Positions 18,236 to 27,700 of a stretch of 64,000 bases of DNA are shown here, one piece after another. The notes beneath the pieces are model-generated. The model was not told the DNA's origin. It was given only the letters and a program-made list of their open reading frames with translations, and searched no databases. Every line of letters begins with the position of its first letter. Position 1 is the first letter of the stretch. The position numbers were made by a program, and so were the translations under genes. Source of the DNA: Vittaforma corneae ATCC 50505 (Eukaryota; Microsporidia; Nosematidae); the NCBI RefSeq assembly GCF_000231115.1, contig NW_006889837.1:113271-177270 (forward strand), written 5' to 3'.

Positions 18236-20551
18236 ATGAAACACCGGATATTGAAAATTACAGTGTATATTATCGCAAAGTTTACCACTTTGATAAATAT
18301 AAGCGGCTGTTCAGTGATGGATACTTCAAAGATGCAGCTTGGTGAAGATGTTGCCAGTTATTCTAGCCAAGACAACCTTCAGAACATACCATTACCCAAC
18401 ACTTCAATTAGTGGATCCAAGCACATTTCTAATAGCGAATCTGTTTCTAGAATGGTAGATCATATTATAGAAACAGGTAGCCATTTACACATTCCGTTAG
18501 ATGAATTGAATGCTATTGTGTTTGGAGATAAAGAATTCAACCAATCCAATGACGATACTAACACATTTTCGGAGCATGCCATGTGCTTGGATCTTGATTT
18601 AAACCGTGAAATTGATGCCTCCAATCATATTCTGCAAAATACAAGAAAAGACAATTCAAAAGTTGCTGATACAGTGCCAATGAGCAGTGCTATCATTGAG
18701 TCGCAAGGAGTTAATGAAAACAGCGTCAATGATACTGCAATGCAGGATGGTCATGAGGGGTTCTCGACACAAAGCAATTCTGAGATCGTTAGTAATGATG
18801 CAAATCATATCATTTCAGAATCCACTAGTTCAGCATGTAATCCGCCTCAGCCAAAGCGTAGCCGCATCGACCAAGCTACTACAATTAAATCTGGCACAGT
18901 TCAACCCATACAAATTCATCTAATAAACCCTAGTAATGCTAGCTTGCATAGCCAATCCATTCATAGCAACTTATTGCATTGCCCTCAAGTGCTATATCAA
19001 GTGGTACCTAATACGAGCATAATTAATAATTTTTATATACAAACCATCTCTCAAAATTGTGAACCATCAACACCTTACTGCCCAGCAACTGTATCTGGAA
19101 ATAGTACTAAAAGTACAAAAAAGAGACTAAAAAATACCAACGACTGTGTACTTCCAGATTCCGCAAAACAGAATTATGTCAAACTAGATAAAATGCTTCG
19201 GAGGTGCTTCGCATTTTCTTCACCAATCAATGGCATCTACGATACAGATGGAACGATTAATGGTAAAAGATATGCGAAGCTGTGTCATAGAGCTGAAATT
19301 TTTAATGACAAAAAGTTTCAGGCAGCTTATGATATGGCCATGAACAGAGGACAGCCATCAAAACCCAATGATAATAGTGGACAAGCAAAAATGCCAGATT
19401 ATGCTGCTCAAGGTCAATCTCTGTATGTTTTAACCATGGATCATTTCTGGTCAAAAATGAGACACAATTATACATCTATTAATACTAAGATTAATCTATG
19501 GAGTTGTTTTAACAGACTCTTTATTGCCAAAAAAATTAGCCGAAATTCAGAACATGCGCCAAATAACATGCTTTTTATATATTTTTATATAAGTACTCTT
19601 TTACCTAAATGTGCTTCACGTATAATGGAGTATATCAATTTTAAGATCAACCAGGACCTATCGCCTCATTCACATGGACATGGCAATAATATTAGTTATA
19701 CTTCTATGCATAACGAACAAGCTTTAATCAATCAAGATGGCCCTGGATTGTTAGAAGCACGTTTATATTTTAAAACAAATACAGCTATAAAAGAATGTCT
19801 AGATTTGGATGTTTTTAAAACATTCAAGCACGCATTCTTAATTTTAACTTCTGAAAAGTCAAAAAAGATTATTTTGGATAAAGTAGGTGAAATATACGGC
19901 GAAGGTAAATACGCAGAGTACTACAAAACATGCTACCATTGTATTTGTTGTGTCATAAAACATGATCAATTCATGGAAATGGTGAGGAAATCATATTCAA
20001 ATATTAGCAGGGAAGCTAGCAATGAAAGATTTCTAGCCATTCTTGAAAAGCTCAAAAGGAATATATTTGAGATGCACAAAGACATTTTTGAATTATTTAG
20101 ACGATACGTTGTGCCATATTTAGATGATGAAACAGATGAAAGTACCAAAAACCAATTGCTAAATGAACTGAAAGCTTTATACATAGAAAGTGGCTGCTCA
20201 ATAACTTTAAAGATGTCTTCCATTACATCTCTCATTAAGAATCTGTTGACTGAGTGGTTCAAGTTGATTGATAAGTGCAACATTCCAGGTACTAATGGCT
20301 TTAAATATAATGTCTTTGTTAACATTCAAAGTATTTTTACGGCGTATCAGTCCATCCATATTTTAATATTAATATTAATTGGTAAGTACCAATGGATTAC
20401 TTGTCGTATTAAAATATACACAGTTTTTAAGTTCATTGTACTTTCACAGTTTGATCCCGAGAGGATTGAGCTCTTTTTTAACGAATTTGAGCGGAAACCG
20501 AAGAAATTAGAACAAGAAAAGACAGCGGCTAACCAAAACAGTCTCAATTGA
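18236..20551 (+). CDS. Large lineage-specific protein with N-terminal hydrophobic signal
   Basis: A 771-residue unrecognised protein. The N-terminus (ILKITVYIIAKFTTLINISGCSV) could be a signal peptide or anchor. Next comes a 300-residue Ser/Asn/Asp-rich, low-complexity half containing a basic PKRSR that could be a nuclear signal, then a more ordered Lys/Tyr/Phe-rich half. Near the end a hydrophobic run (SIHILILILIGKYQW..) is out of character and contains a GTAAGT (see findings). No CCC precedes the ATG, unlike most genes here. Proximity to an assembly gap suggests a repetitive or variable region. An alternative start is the Met at MDTSKMQLGED. Confidence 0.6.
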   Translation: MKHRILKITVYIIAKFTTLINISGCSVMDTSKMQLGEDVASYSSQDNLQNIPLPNTSISGSKHISNSESVSRMVDHIIETGSHLHIPLDELNAIVFGDKEFNQSNDDTNTFSEHAMCLDLDLNREIDASNHILQNTRKDNSKVADTVPMSSAIIESQGVNENSVNDTAMQDGHEGFSTQSNSEIVSNDANHIISESTSSACNPPQPKRSRIDQATTIKSGTVQPIQIHLINPSNASLHSQSIHSNLLHCPQVLYQVVPNTSIINNFYIQTISQNCEPSTPYCPATVSGNSTKSTKKRLKNTNDCVLPDSAKQNYVKLDKMLRRCFAFSSPINGIYDTDGTINGKRYAKLCHRAEIFNDKKFQAAYDMAMNRGQPSKPNDNSGQAKMPDYAAQGQSLYVLTMDHFWSKMRHNYTSINTKINLWSCFNRLFIAKKISRNSEHAPNNMLFIYFYISTLLPKCASRIMEYINFKINQDLSPHSHGHGNNISYTSMHNEQALINQDGPGLLEARLYFKTNTAIKECLDLDVFKTFKHAFLILTSEKSKKIILDKVGEIYGEGKYAEYYKTCYHCICCVIKHDQFMEMVRKSYSNISREASNERFLAILEKLKRNIFEMHKDIFELFRRYVVPYLDDETDESTKNQLLNELKALYIESGCSITLKMSSITSLIKNLLTEWFKLIDKCNIPGTNGFKYNVFVNIQSIFTAYQSIHILILILIGKYQWITCRIKIYTVFKFIVLSQFDPERIELFFNEFERKPKKLEQEKTAANQNSLN

Positions 20552-20883
20552 TTTGTCTTATTGTGTCACTATTTATCAGACATTTTATCAAATCCTATGA
20601 ATAAACTGTGTTTGTCGAAATATACTCATAGTCTTATACTGTTACATTCTACATCTCTGTTTATGGAAAAGAAATAGGAATAAATAAACCCAGTCTTATA
20701 ATCAACAACTGTATCATTAATATGTAGCTTCTTATTAAATTCTTAAACTGGTTTTAATACAACAACTAGACCTGCATGTTTTAACAGCTAATGTTCAAAC
20801 CTTTCGACATTTATCTCATTGTGTATAACTTACTTTTACTAGTAAGCACGGTCTCTTAACGTCCTTTTCTTTTATTTTCTTGC

Positions 20884-20896
20884 AAAAATTTACCCC
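20884..20896 (+). promoter_or_regulatory. AAATTT and CCCC start-site signals of MKT1
   Basis: AAAAATTT is followed one base later by A-CCCC, one base before the ATG at 20898. Confidence 0.55.
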
Positions 20897-20897
20897 G

Positions 20898-22383
20898 ATG
20901 CCAATTCGTATGTTTGAGAGTTATGGTCACGAAAAAGCCCTTCAGAAGCTTCCAATAAGCACACTCGAAAACGCCATTCTTGCTATCGATGGTTTTTGGT
21001 ATATCAAGAAATATCTTTCCATTTCTAACGAGGAGCAATTTTTAAATGTTTCACTCACAATAGACATGCTCCTTAAAAACGTTATAGAGCTAAATAGAAA
21101 GACATCAGTTCTCTGGATATGGGATGGAATAGAGTTTAGACAACCAGTCTCCATTGATTTAGGATCGTTCTGTAGAGATACCTCCGATAAAATAATATTT
21201 TCTAGGTTTAATAAGAGATTCTATGATCAGGAATTGTATGTTAGTGTCGTAACTGAAAAGCTTAGAAAACATGGAATTTCAGTCATGAGAGCCCCGTATT
21301 CGGCAGCTGCTCAATGCGCATATTTTATGAGAGGGCATGTAAAATAAACGTTTTTAGAAGAACGATGCACTCCTATTTGCTGATTGTAGCAAGCTTGTTG
21401 TTGAGATAGACTTTGAAAATCTAACAATTGATGTTATTGATAGAGAAGTGCTATTTCGAGAATGTAACTTGACCTTGGAGAGCTTTAGAAGACTTGCATT
21501 GCTTAGTGGATGTGAATATTGCTCTACCTATCCACTATTTGCCAGCGACTTTGATCCTATAAAGGTTATTGAGCTTTTGAAGAAGAACACGCTAGCTAAT
21601 GACTCCTCCAAGGACTATGAAATGTCATATGAAAGTAAGTATTTCAGTGAGTATAGACAGGGGTTTTGCATTATTGAGAATCGCCTCGTTATGTGCCTTG
21701 ATGGCACTATTCAGCCGATTGAACCAACCGTTTCGTCAGAAACTATTGAGGATGCCTTTGGTAGAAGGCTCTCGAACAAAATCTACCAGCAAATTTTTAA
21801 ATGCAATATTGGGGCCAAATCGTTAAGTAACATTATGTTTGGCAGAAACAAATCATATACAATGAACCAGCTGATTGAACTATTTAAGGCCATTTTAGAG
21901 TCTCCAAGGAGTATTGATATTCCAAAGGTATCAACACTTTCTGAATTTTTCGTAAAAAAACTTCAATATGAGGTTGTATGGCATCCGTTAATTAATAGAA
22001 CCGTCCAAGTTCTTTTCCATGTGTTTTTAAATGGTGATTTTAAGCCCGAGTTTTTATTAAAATTTTTGAATTCAGGATATCTGGGAAATAGACCATCACG
22101 TCCCGGAAACACAACACCAAACGAAAGGCTTTTATATCTTTCAACAAGATATTCACCGGATAGCTTGGAGCATTTTTGCATGTTTTTAGAAAACCATCTG
22201 CTGTTTGGAGACATAACTAATCTGATGAAGATTAATTATAGCCTTGAAAATGATGCTAGTTTTGATTTTTCACTTTCAAATTTTACAATGAGCCTTGAAA
22301 AGATTGTGCTGAGGCAATTTCTTTCTCAAAATGTTTCACATTCCAGTAAATTAGAGGAATTTTTGCAGTTGTTAGAGGATTAA
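20898..22383 (+). CDS. MKT1: MKT1-like XPG-fold post-transcriptional regulator, split
   Basis: MKT1 proteins have an inactive XPG/FEN1-like nuclease fold and act with Pbp1 in mRNA regulation. The first frame (20898-21347) holds the N domain (MPIRMFESYG.., VLWIWDGIEF) and the family motif RAPYSAAAQCAYF. The second, open in another frame from after 21357 and running to 22383, continues with DALLFADCSKLVVEIDFENL, the I domain (LALLSGCEYCSTYPLF) and the MKT1 C-terminal region. Both frames belong to one gene of about 490 residues. Removing 21339-21357, which starts GT and ends AG, joins them in frame. AAATTT then CCCC precede the ATG. Confidence 0.82.
21339..21357 (+). other. Candidate 19-nt spliceosomal intron in MKT1
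   Basis: GTAAAATAAACGTTTTTAG begins GT, ends TTTTTAG and has an A-rich ATAAAC that could act as a branch site. Its removal restores one open frame and deletes both in-frame stops (TAA at 21345, TAG at 21355). Confidence 0.45.
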
Positions 22384-22705
22384 AATTAAATAGTACAGTG
22401 CTTATACTATCTAGATAACTGCTAACTTGTTATTTTAAATGATGAAGAGCCGTCTCCAATATTACGCTTTTAAGCAGCTTAAATATGGAAGTTATTATAC
22501 TTTCTTGCTTATATGCTCATATATTACTCGTTTGTATAGAATGAACTTGGTTATAGAGTTAAAGACATTTTGGATGGTGGAAAATATTTATATTTTTCTG
22601 AGGCTATAACGAGGTTATTGAGGATGGCGGCTGTTCAGAATCTTCATTGTTATTGAGTTTAGCATATTTACTTGAGTGTAATTTTTATACCCCAAAATAA
22701 AGAAG
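22384..22705. other. Intergenic stretch, nothing recognised
   Basis: About 320 AT-rich bases between MKT1 and TAP42. The right end holds TACCCC, the start signal of TAP42. No other feature was seen. Confidence 0.5.
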
Positions 22706-23572
22706 ATGGACAGTCTAAGTCTTCTAAAAAGACTATTGACCAAAATTTTTAAAAATGAAAAAATATCAATGTTTGAGACACAGGAGTTGCTGAAAGACGA
22801 CATGGAGTCAAATATGGGATTAGAGATTGAAAGCAGTATGCTTTTTAATGATTTAAATAGGGAAGATGCTGTGTATTTAACCATGCCATTTATAAGCGGA
22901 CTACTCAATAGCGATATGCATAAGTTGGCAAAGTATGTTGAAGGCATCATTCAACTTGATGTTTTTGAGACTAAAGATAGTGGCAATTTTGAGCTTTCTG
23001 AAATGGAAACGCCTGGCATGAAATACTCTGTGACTTCAGATGCATACTGTTTTAATCCTCAAAGGGTTTATACTGATATTCTATCGGGAAAATTGGCCAG
23101 AAATGACAAAATTCACATACATAACAGAATTATGAACTTTAGATTTGATCACATTGATTGGGAAGATAAGGATTTCTTGAAGGAGATGATGAAGTTTTGC
23201 TTTTACAAGGCTTTATTATTAATTAGGACACTGATCAATGAGGATAGCATACACAAATTATCAGACAATCCTCCAGAGGAGAACGCAACCCCAACACAGA
23301 TATATAAATTGATGCCATGTGGACATCTTAATCCTATTGAGTTAAAGCGCAGGGATCTGTTAAAAAGGAGGCTTGATCCAACACAGACCTTGGATGAGTA
23401 CGTTGAAAGTTTATTAAAGCTTCAGTCAAAAATTAGTACAAGAAGCAACGATAGAAGCCTAGACAATGATAAACATTTTGAAGAAGGCAGCGAGGTTCAA
23501 AAATTAAGGCAAAGCGAGGATTTCGATGATTTTAGAAGAAACTTTCGCGGAAATACAAAGAATATTGGTTAG
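22706..23572 (+). CDS. TAP42: TAP42/IGBP1-type PP2A-associated protein
   Basis: TAP42 (alpha-4) binds catalytic subunits of PP2A-like phosphatases downstream of TOR signalling. The 288 residues include an N-terminal helical half with the REDAVYLTMPFISGLL segment, which corresponds to the family's ..YLLLPFYLAEL.. helix. The C-terminal tail is typical: TLDEYVESLLKLQ and then DFDDFRRNFRGNTKN, matching the family's (W/F)DDFKD..RGxGN ending. The ATG follows CCCC by about 13 bases. Confidence 0.72.
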   Translation: MDSLSLLKRLLTKIFKNEKISMFETQELLKDDMESNMGLEIESSMLFNDLNREDAVYLTMPFISGLLNSDMHKLAKYVEGIIQLDVFETKDSGNFELSEMETPGMKYSVTSDAYCFNPQRVYTDILSGKLARNDKIHIHNRIMNFRFDHIDWEDKDFLKEMMKFCFYKALLLIRTLINEDSIHKLSDNPPEENATPTQIYKLMPCGHLNPIELKRRDLLKRRLDPTQTLDEYVESLLKLQSKISTRSNDRSLDNDKHFEEGSEVQKLRQSEDFDDFRRNFRGNTKNIG

Positions 23573-23913
23573 AGGAATGACTTTAAGGCATTGAAGCATC
23601 AAATAATGATGAAAGATATGCTAGATAAATAGACAGGTCACTAATATTGAACGATAAAGCTGTCTTATTGCAATATAAAAACATACGAGGTTTTGGCTGT
23701 CGCTGGTTGTATCTAAAACTATGATTTAAAACGTATTTTTGGATACCGTTCATATCTCATAAGATCAAATTAACCAGAAGCTAGTTGTGCTTGCAAGCAA
23801 TACACTCTACGTAACATATTTAATAACTTACTATTTAGTAAATTTAATTTTCATACAGGTTTTATTTATTGTTTTCACGCAAATAAAATTTGTTCTTTTA
23901 TTTTATTTTGCCC
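23573..23913. other. Intergenic stretch, nothing recognised
   Basis: About 340 bases between TAP42 and RTF1 with no recognised feature apart from CCC directly before the RTF1 start. Confidence 0.5.
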
Positions 23914-24726
23914 ATGAAGTCTTACGATGAGCTTTTGGAAGCGGGAGAACTCTTTGCTGATGAAGATGACAAGAAACGTATTCTTTCCCTTCCTGAACTT
24001 CAGCGTGAAAAGATCCTTCATGACAGATTCAAGAAAATAAACGATAGCCAACTTAGCTGTGTTTTAAAAGAATTAGACCGTCAAGACATACCAAAAGAGC
24101 CAAGACATACACCAAAATTTGAAGAATGCGATTTTATACTTCCCCGAGACATGATCATAAACAATATATTTAAGCCCTTTATAGGAATCCTGAAAGGATG
24201 CTTTGTAAGAGCCATGATTAATAAAAAGTATGTTATTTGTAAAATAATGGCTACAAGAAGTATTGAGCCTTATAAGCTTCTTTCAAAGACTAGCCAAATG
24301 TGCACTGTTGGATTTGATGTTGACAATGGAAAAAAAATTGTTGAGGGTCTGCAGGCAAATGTTATTAGTTCTTCGGCGATGACAGTGGAGGAATTTGAAA
24401 ATTTTCTCAGTGATTTTTCAATAGAATCATTTGATGATCTAAAGAAGAAGTATAAGAAGGTTCAGCACGAATTTTCAAGAAGCTTGACTGACGTGGAAGT
24501 TAATAAAACAATTGAAAATAAACTAAGAGACAACCCTAAGAAACAGACAAATACCGAAAAGAAGATTGGGATAATAGCAAAGCGAGATGATGCCATGCAA
24601 AGCAAAGACAAGGAGAAAGCAATGTTCTATCAAAAACAACTGGAGAAGATTGAGGACGAAGAACGAGAGGAGAGAAAGAGAAAGATGCAAGAGGATAGTG
24701 AAAAAAGAAGAAAAGCAAGGATTTAA
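23914..24726 (+). CDS. RTF1: RTF1-like Paf1-complex subunit (Plus3 domain)
   Basis: RTF1 links the Paf1 elongation complex to chromatin through Spt5 and promotes H2B ubiquitination. The 270-residue protein opens with an acidic segment, then a Plus3 domain from about residue 60 (DFILPRDMIINNIFKPFIGILKGCFVRAMINKKYVICKI). The C-terminal third is a Lys/Glu-rich helical region (EKKIGIIAKRDDAMQSKDKEKAMFYQKQLEKI) as in RTF1, where it binds the other Paf1 subunits. It is much shorter than yeast RTF1 (558 residues), so the N-terminal histone-modification region is reduced. The start follows CCC directly. Confidence 0.85.
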   Translation: MKSYDELLEAGELFADEDDKKRILSLPELQREKILHDRFKKINDSQLSCVLKELDRQDIPKEPRHTPKFEECDFILPRDMIINNIFKPFIGILKGCFVRAMINKKYVICKIMATRSIEPYKLLSKTSQMCTVGFDVDNGKKIVEGLQANVISSSAMTVEEFENFLSDFSIESFDDLKKKYKKVQHEFSRSLTDVEVNKTIENKLRDNPKKQTNTEKKIGIIAKRDDAMQSKDKEKAMFYQKQLEKIEDEEREERKRKMQEDSEKRRKARI

Positions 24727-25120
24727 AAAGTTGGATGGTTTGTCAGGCTTCTTTTTATTATACCTATTTTAGCATAGGTTTATCATCATTATATACTTTG
24801 TTAAGATGTAGTATTAATAGACCATTGATTAAGAATAAATAGAGTCTTTAGCACTGTTTAAAAGGCGTTTCAAAAGCTTTACTGAACTTAACTATCACGA
24901 AATGTTGTGTTTTCTGCATTACTGTACTTTGCTTCGGAGTCTTTAGGATCTACCTGTCTTGGTGCAGGTTTTTGTTGGGGCTTAAAAGACTCACACCAAC
25001 ATGCGTCTGAGACTTTGAATGCAGCAATTCTAAGCACAGATAACAGGTATACGTCTATCATAACTAAAATAGTAGGTAGATCTAAAACATGAAAAAATAA
25101 AAGCCTGGAAAATAGTTTAA
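24727..25120. other. Intergenic stretch, nothing recognised
   Basis: About 390 bases between convergent genes. No RNA gene or repeat was recognised. A 61-codon open stretch here starts with a non-ATG codon and looks random. Confidence 0.5.
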
Positions 25121-25420
25121 TCAGTTAGAGTCCTCGTCGTTACAACATTTGTCTTCTCCACATTCATCGCATTTATCAGAGCCTGATCCTTCTCCAGAAC
25201 CAGTGCTAGAACTTTCAGAACATTCAGTCAATGTGTCGCTTTCGCTATCATTGGTGACATCGGAAGTTGATGAGTTAGTCAAAGTATCGTCATCAGAAGA
25301 AGTTGTTTCAAAAGAATCAGACATTGGCTCACTATCGGTTGTCTCGTCACTTGACGAAGATTCCCGTCGCCTGTTAGATCTTCTTCCGGTCATCGGTGTT
25401 GTTTTCTTCTGAACACTCAT
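25121..25420 (-). CDS. Small Ser/Asp/Glu-rich protein
   Basis: A 99-residue low-complexity protein: a basic N-terminus (GRRSNRRRE) followed by about 75 residues of Ser, Thr, Asp and Glu, ending in a Cys-containing acidic tail (DKCDECGEDKCC). Many Ser-Asp-x-Glu/Asp sites look like casein kinase 2 targets. The tail C-x2-C and CC could bind metal. The minus-strand upstream region has two AAATTT boxes and a CCTCC, so I believe it is a real gene. Possible roles include a nuclear chaperone-like acidic protein or a secreted acidic protein; none can be shown. Confidence 0.55.
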   Translation of the reverse strand: MSVQKKTTPMTGRRSNRRRESSSSDETTDSEPMSDSFETTSSDDDTLTNSSTSDVTNDSESDTLTECSESSSTGSGEGSGSDKCDECGEDKCCNDEDSN

Positions 25421-25799
25421 TGCGCTAGAGGAGGTCTAAAATTTTTAGTTAAAAATTTTTGCCACAAACAAAGTTAGAAGAATAAAGGAGTTACTTTGTG
25501 TAAACTCAGTATTCTTTTCTCAGTTTATCACTTAAGATATGTTCTCAAAAGATTTTTAAGTCAGTTAACTAAACAGTTGAATGGGCATAGAAAACAAGAC
25601 TTAATCTTTGATATGTGTGCTTTAATGCTAGAGATGTACTAAAATGCAAGGATTCTCAGATATTTTAGTATTGTTTATTTTCATATCTAAAATACCAAGT
25701 GCGCCAGCATTCTCAGTATTTATTAGAAGCAGGCATAGCCTTAAGACTATTGTTTGGCCTCATGGCTATTTGTGAATCGCTTTTCAGCTTATTAAAGTT
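25421..25799. other. Intergenic stretch, nothing recognised
   Basis: About 380 bases between two minus-strand genes. AAATTT boxes near 25438-25460 belong to the acidic protein gene. Confidence 0.5.
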
Positions 25800-26621
25800 T
25801 CATTGACTACCCGTTTTTGCATTAGATAGAGATCCAAATTTCAGGTCCCAAATGTATAGACTAACAAATAGAAGACTAGTCCAGTAAAGAAAGTTTGTAT
25901 TGACGATTTCACTGCATTTAAAATTCATGTATAGATATTCAAAGACAAGAGCTATTGCAAAATAAAGATTGAGAAACTTGCTTTTCAAAATGAACGGAAG
26001 ATAGCTAATAAAAGAAGACCCATTCTTATACACTGGAATAAGTCGAGGATCCTTATCTGAAAGAAAATTGCCATAGATCAGATTTAAAGTGTAGCTAAGA
26101 CCTGAGTACTGCTCTACCATACACATAAGGAGGTACCAAAATCCGCTAAGACTTGGAAAATGACAGTAATTAAGACCATTTAGATAGACCGTTGAAAGAG
26201 AATTGAGTAGACTTACGGATCTCCCACGGATAAGATTTGTGCCTAACAGTATATTTAAATGGAAAAGGTTTGAAAACTTGCTGGGAAGCTTGAGAAGATA
26301 AAAAGGCTCATAGAAACACAAAAAGGGATACAGTTCCTGAATTTTGAAGTGGATTATAAAATTCTCAAGGCTTGAAAGATCATTTGGGAACAGGGAGCTG
26401 AGAAGGAAGTAGTCAAAAGACCGCACTTTCAAGGAAAAAAGAAGATCTGCGAGGGAACAAAGTATGTTAAAAAGGCAAGTATTGAATTCATTGATCTTAA
26501 AGTCTCTAAGAAGCAAGATCTCTTTTGAATGGTCCTTTATAAATATCTTTGAGGGAATATCTACAATTCTACAACAGAAAATAAGAAAGTATTTGAGAGG
26601 CTTTGACCATCTTCCCAGCAT
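25800..26621 (-). CDS. PIG-U-like GPI transamidase membrane subunit
   Basis: A polytopic membrane protein of 273 residues with perhaps seven hydrophobic segments. The segment SLSGFWYLLMCMVEQYSGLSYTLNLIYGNFL matches the PIG-U/Cdc91 motif G-L-x-W-Y-F-x-x-E-M-F and its following helix, and the end NFLYWTSLLFVSLYIWDLKF resembles the PIG-U terminal segment. PIG-U helps the GPI transamidase attach GPI anchors in the ER. The protein is short compared with about 390-435 residues elsewhere. An alternative is another GPI mannosyltransferase-type membrane protein. The ATG follows ACCC. Confidence 0.55.
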   Translation of the reverse strand: MLGRWSKPLKYFLIFCCRIVDIPSKIFIKDHSKEILLLRDFKINEFNTCLFNILCSLADLLFSLKVRSFDYFLLSSLFPNDLSSLENFIIHFKIQELYPFLCFYEPFYLLKLPSKFSNLFHLNILLGTNLIRGRSVSLLNSLSTVYLNGLNYCHFPSLSGFWYLLMCMVEQYSGLSYTLNLIYGNFLSDKDPRLIPVYKNGSSFISYLPFILKSKFLNLYFAIALVFEYLYMNFKCSEIVNTNFLYWTSLLFVSLYIWDLKFGSLSNAKTGSQ

Positions 26622-26847
26622 TTGAGGGTGTCAATAAGGATTTATTTAAACTTGCTAATAAAACAAAGAACCAATCCAGCATCAATACCTTTATTCACCA
26701 TTAGTCCTTTTAGCTTTTACTCTCAGCTGCTTGATATTAGCAGATTAAAGCAATTTTAATATACTCATTTGGCAAAATAATTGTGAAACTTTCTTAAGCT
26801 TGGCATCTTCTCGTTTTTTCTTACATGCATCTCTGTTGTTTTACCCC

Positions 26848-27465
26848 ATGTCTGATGTTGGGAGCTTCTATGGTGGATCCATTCTGGCAATGGCTGGGGA
26901 TGGATGTGTAAGCATTGTCAGTGACTATAGATTGGGAAATGGACCCATAACCACGTCTAAATCTTTCAGAAGAGTCTTCAAAATCACAGATAGAATTGTT
27001 TTGGGCTTACCCTTCTTTATTCCTGATGCTCAATATCTGCTAAAGAAGATAGAAAAGCACGTTTCCTTATTTAAACTGATGGAAGGAAGAGATATTGAGC
27101 CAAAAGAATGTGCAAACCTAGCGTCAGCAATACTTTATTCTCACAGGAGATCTCCGCTCTACACCACATCTGTCATTGCCGGCATTGATTCCGAAAACAA
27201 GCCTTATGTATGTGATATGGATTCACTTGGATGTAAGACAGAGCCTGGAAACTTTGTTGCCGAAGGAACAGCCTCGACAAATTTGATAGGACTCTGTGAA
27301 GCGCTTTATAGAGAAGACATGGACGAGGAGGATCTTTTTACCACAAGCATTCAGGCATTTCTAAATGCAGTAGATCGTAATGCTTTGAGTGGGTGGGGTG
27401 CTGAATGCATTATTTTATCTCCTGGGAAGTGCGTCGTCAGGTCTGTAAAAGGAAGGTGTGATTAA
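26848..27465 (+). CDS. PUP3: 20S proteasome beta-3 subunit PUP3
   Basis: Non-catalytic beta-ring subunit of the 20S proteasome. The 205-residue length fits. The start MSDVGSFYGGSILAMAGDGCVSIVSDYRLG is the beta-3 signature, with Gly-Gly-Ser replacing the catalytic Thr context. Later conserved blocks are PLYTTSVIAGIDSENKPYVCDMDSLGC, VAEGTAS and NAVDRNALSGWGAECIIL, as in PUP3. The ATG follows CCCC directly; the open frame upstream starts with TTG and is not used. Confidence 0.95.
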   Translation: MSDVGSFYGGSILAMAGDGCVSIVSDYRLGNGPITTSKSFRRVFKITDRIVLGLPFFIPDAQYLLKKIEKHVSLFKLMEGRDIEPKECANLASAILYSHRRSPLYTTSVIAGIDSENKPYVCDMDSLGCKTEPGNFVAEGTASTNLIGLCEALYREDMDEEDLFTTSIQAFLNAVDRNALSGWGAECIILSPGKCVVRSVKGRCD

Positions 27466-27685
27466 AACTTGAATTTTTGCCACAAGTTGTGCTTTTAATA
27501 TATTTACTATATTATTGTAGTATAGCTTCAAGGAAAACAGTGCATGGTGGGTTCTACTTCCTGCAAAACATGTGGGAGTTGTATGTATTCCTTGCCAAAA
27601 CTACCCATGAGCTTTTGCTTAAATAGCAATTTTCTAGAGTTCTTTGTTTATAATTTTCCTATATAAAACTCGAGTTTGTATTTTT

Positions 27686-27698
27686 AAAAAATTTACCC
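27686..27698 (+). promoter_or_regulatory. AAATTT and CCC start-site signals of SPF1
   Basis: AAAAATTT then A-CCC, two bases before the ATG at 27701. Confidence 0.55.
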
Positions 27699-27700
27699 TA

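Noticed and set aside
24907..25092. 61-codon frame in the gap after RTF1
   Set aside because: Starts at a non-ATG codon, has random composition and no start signal.
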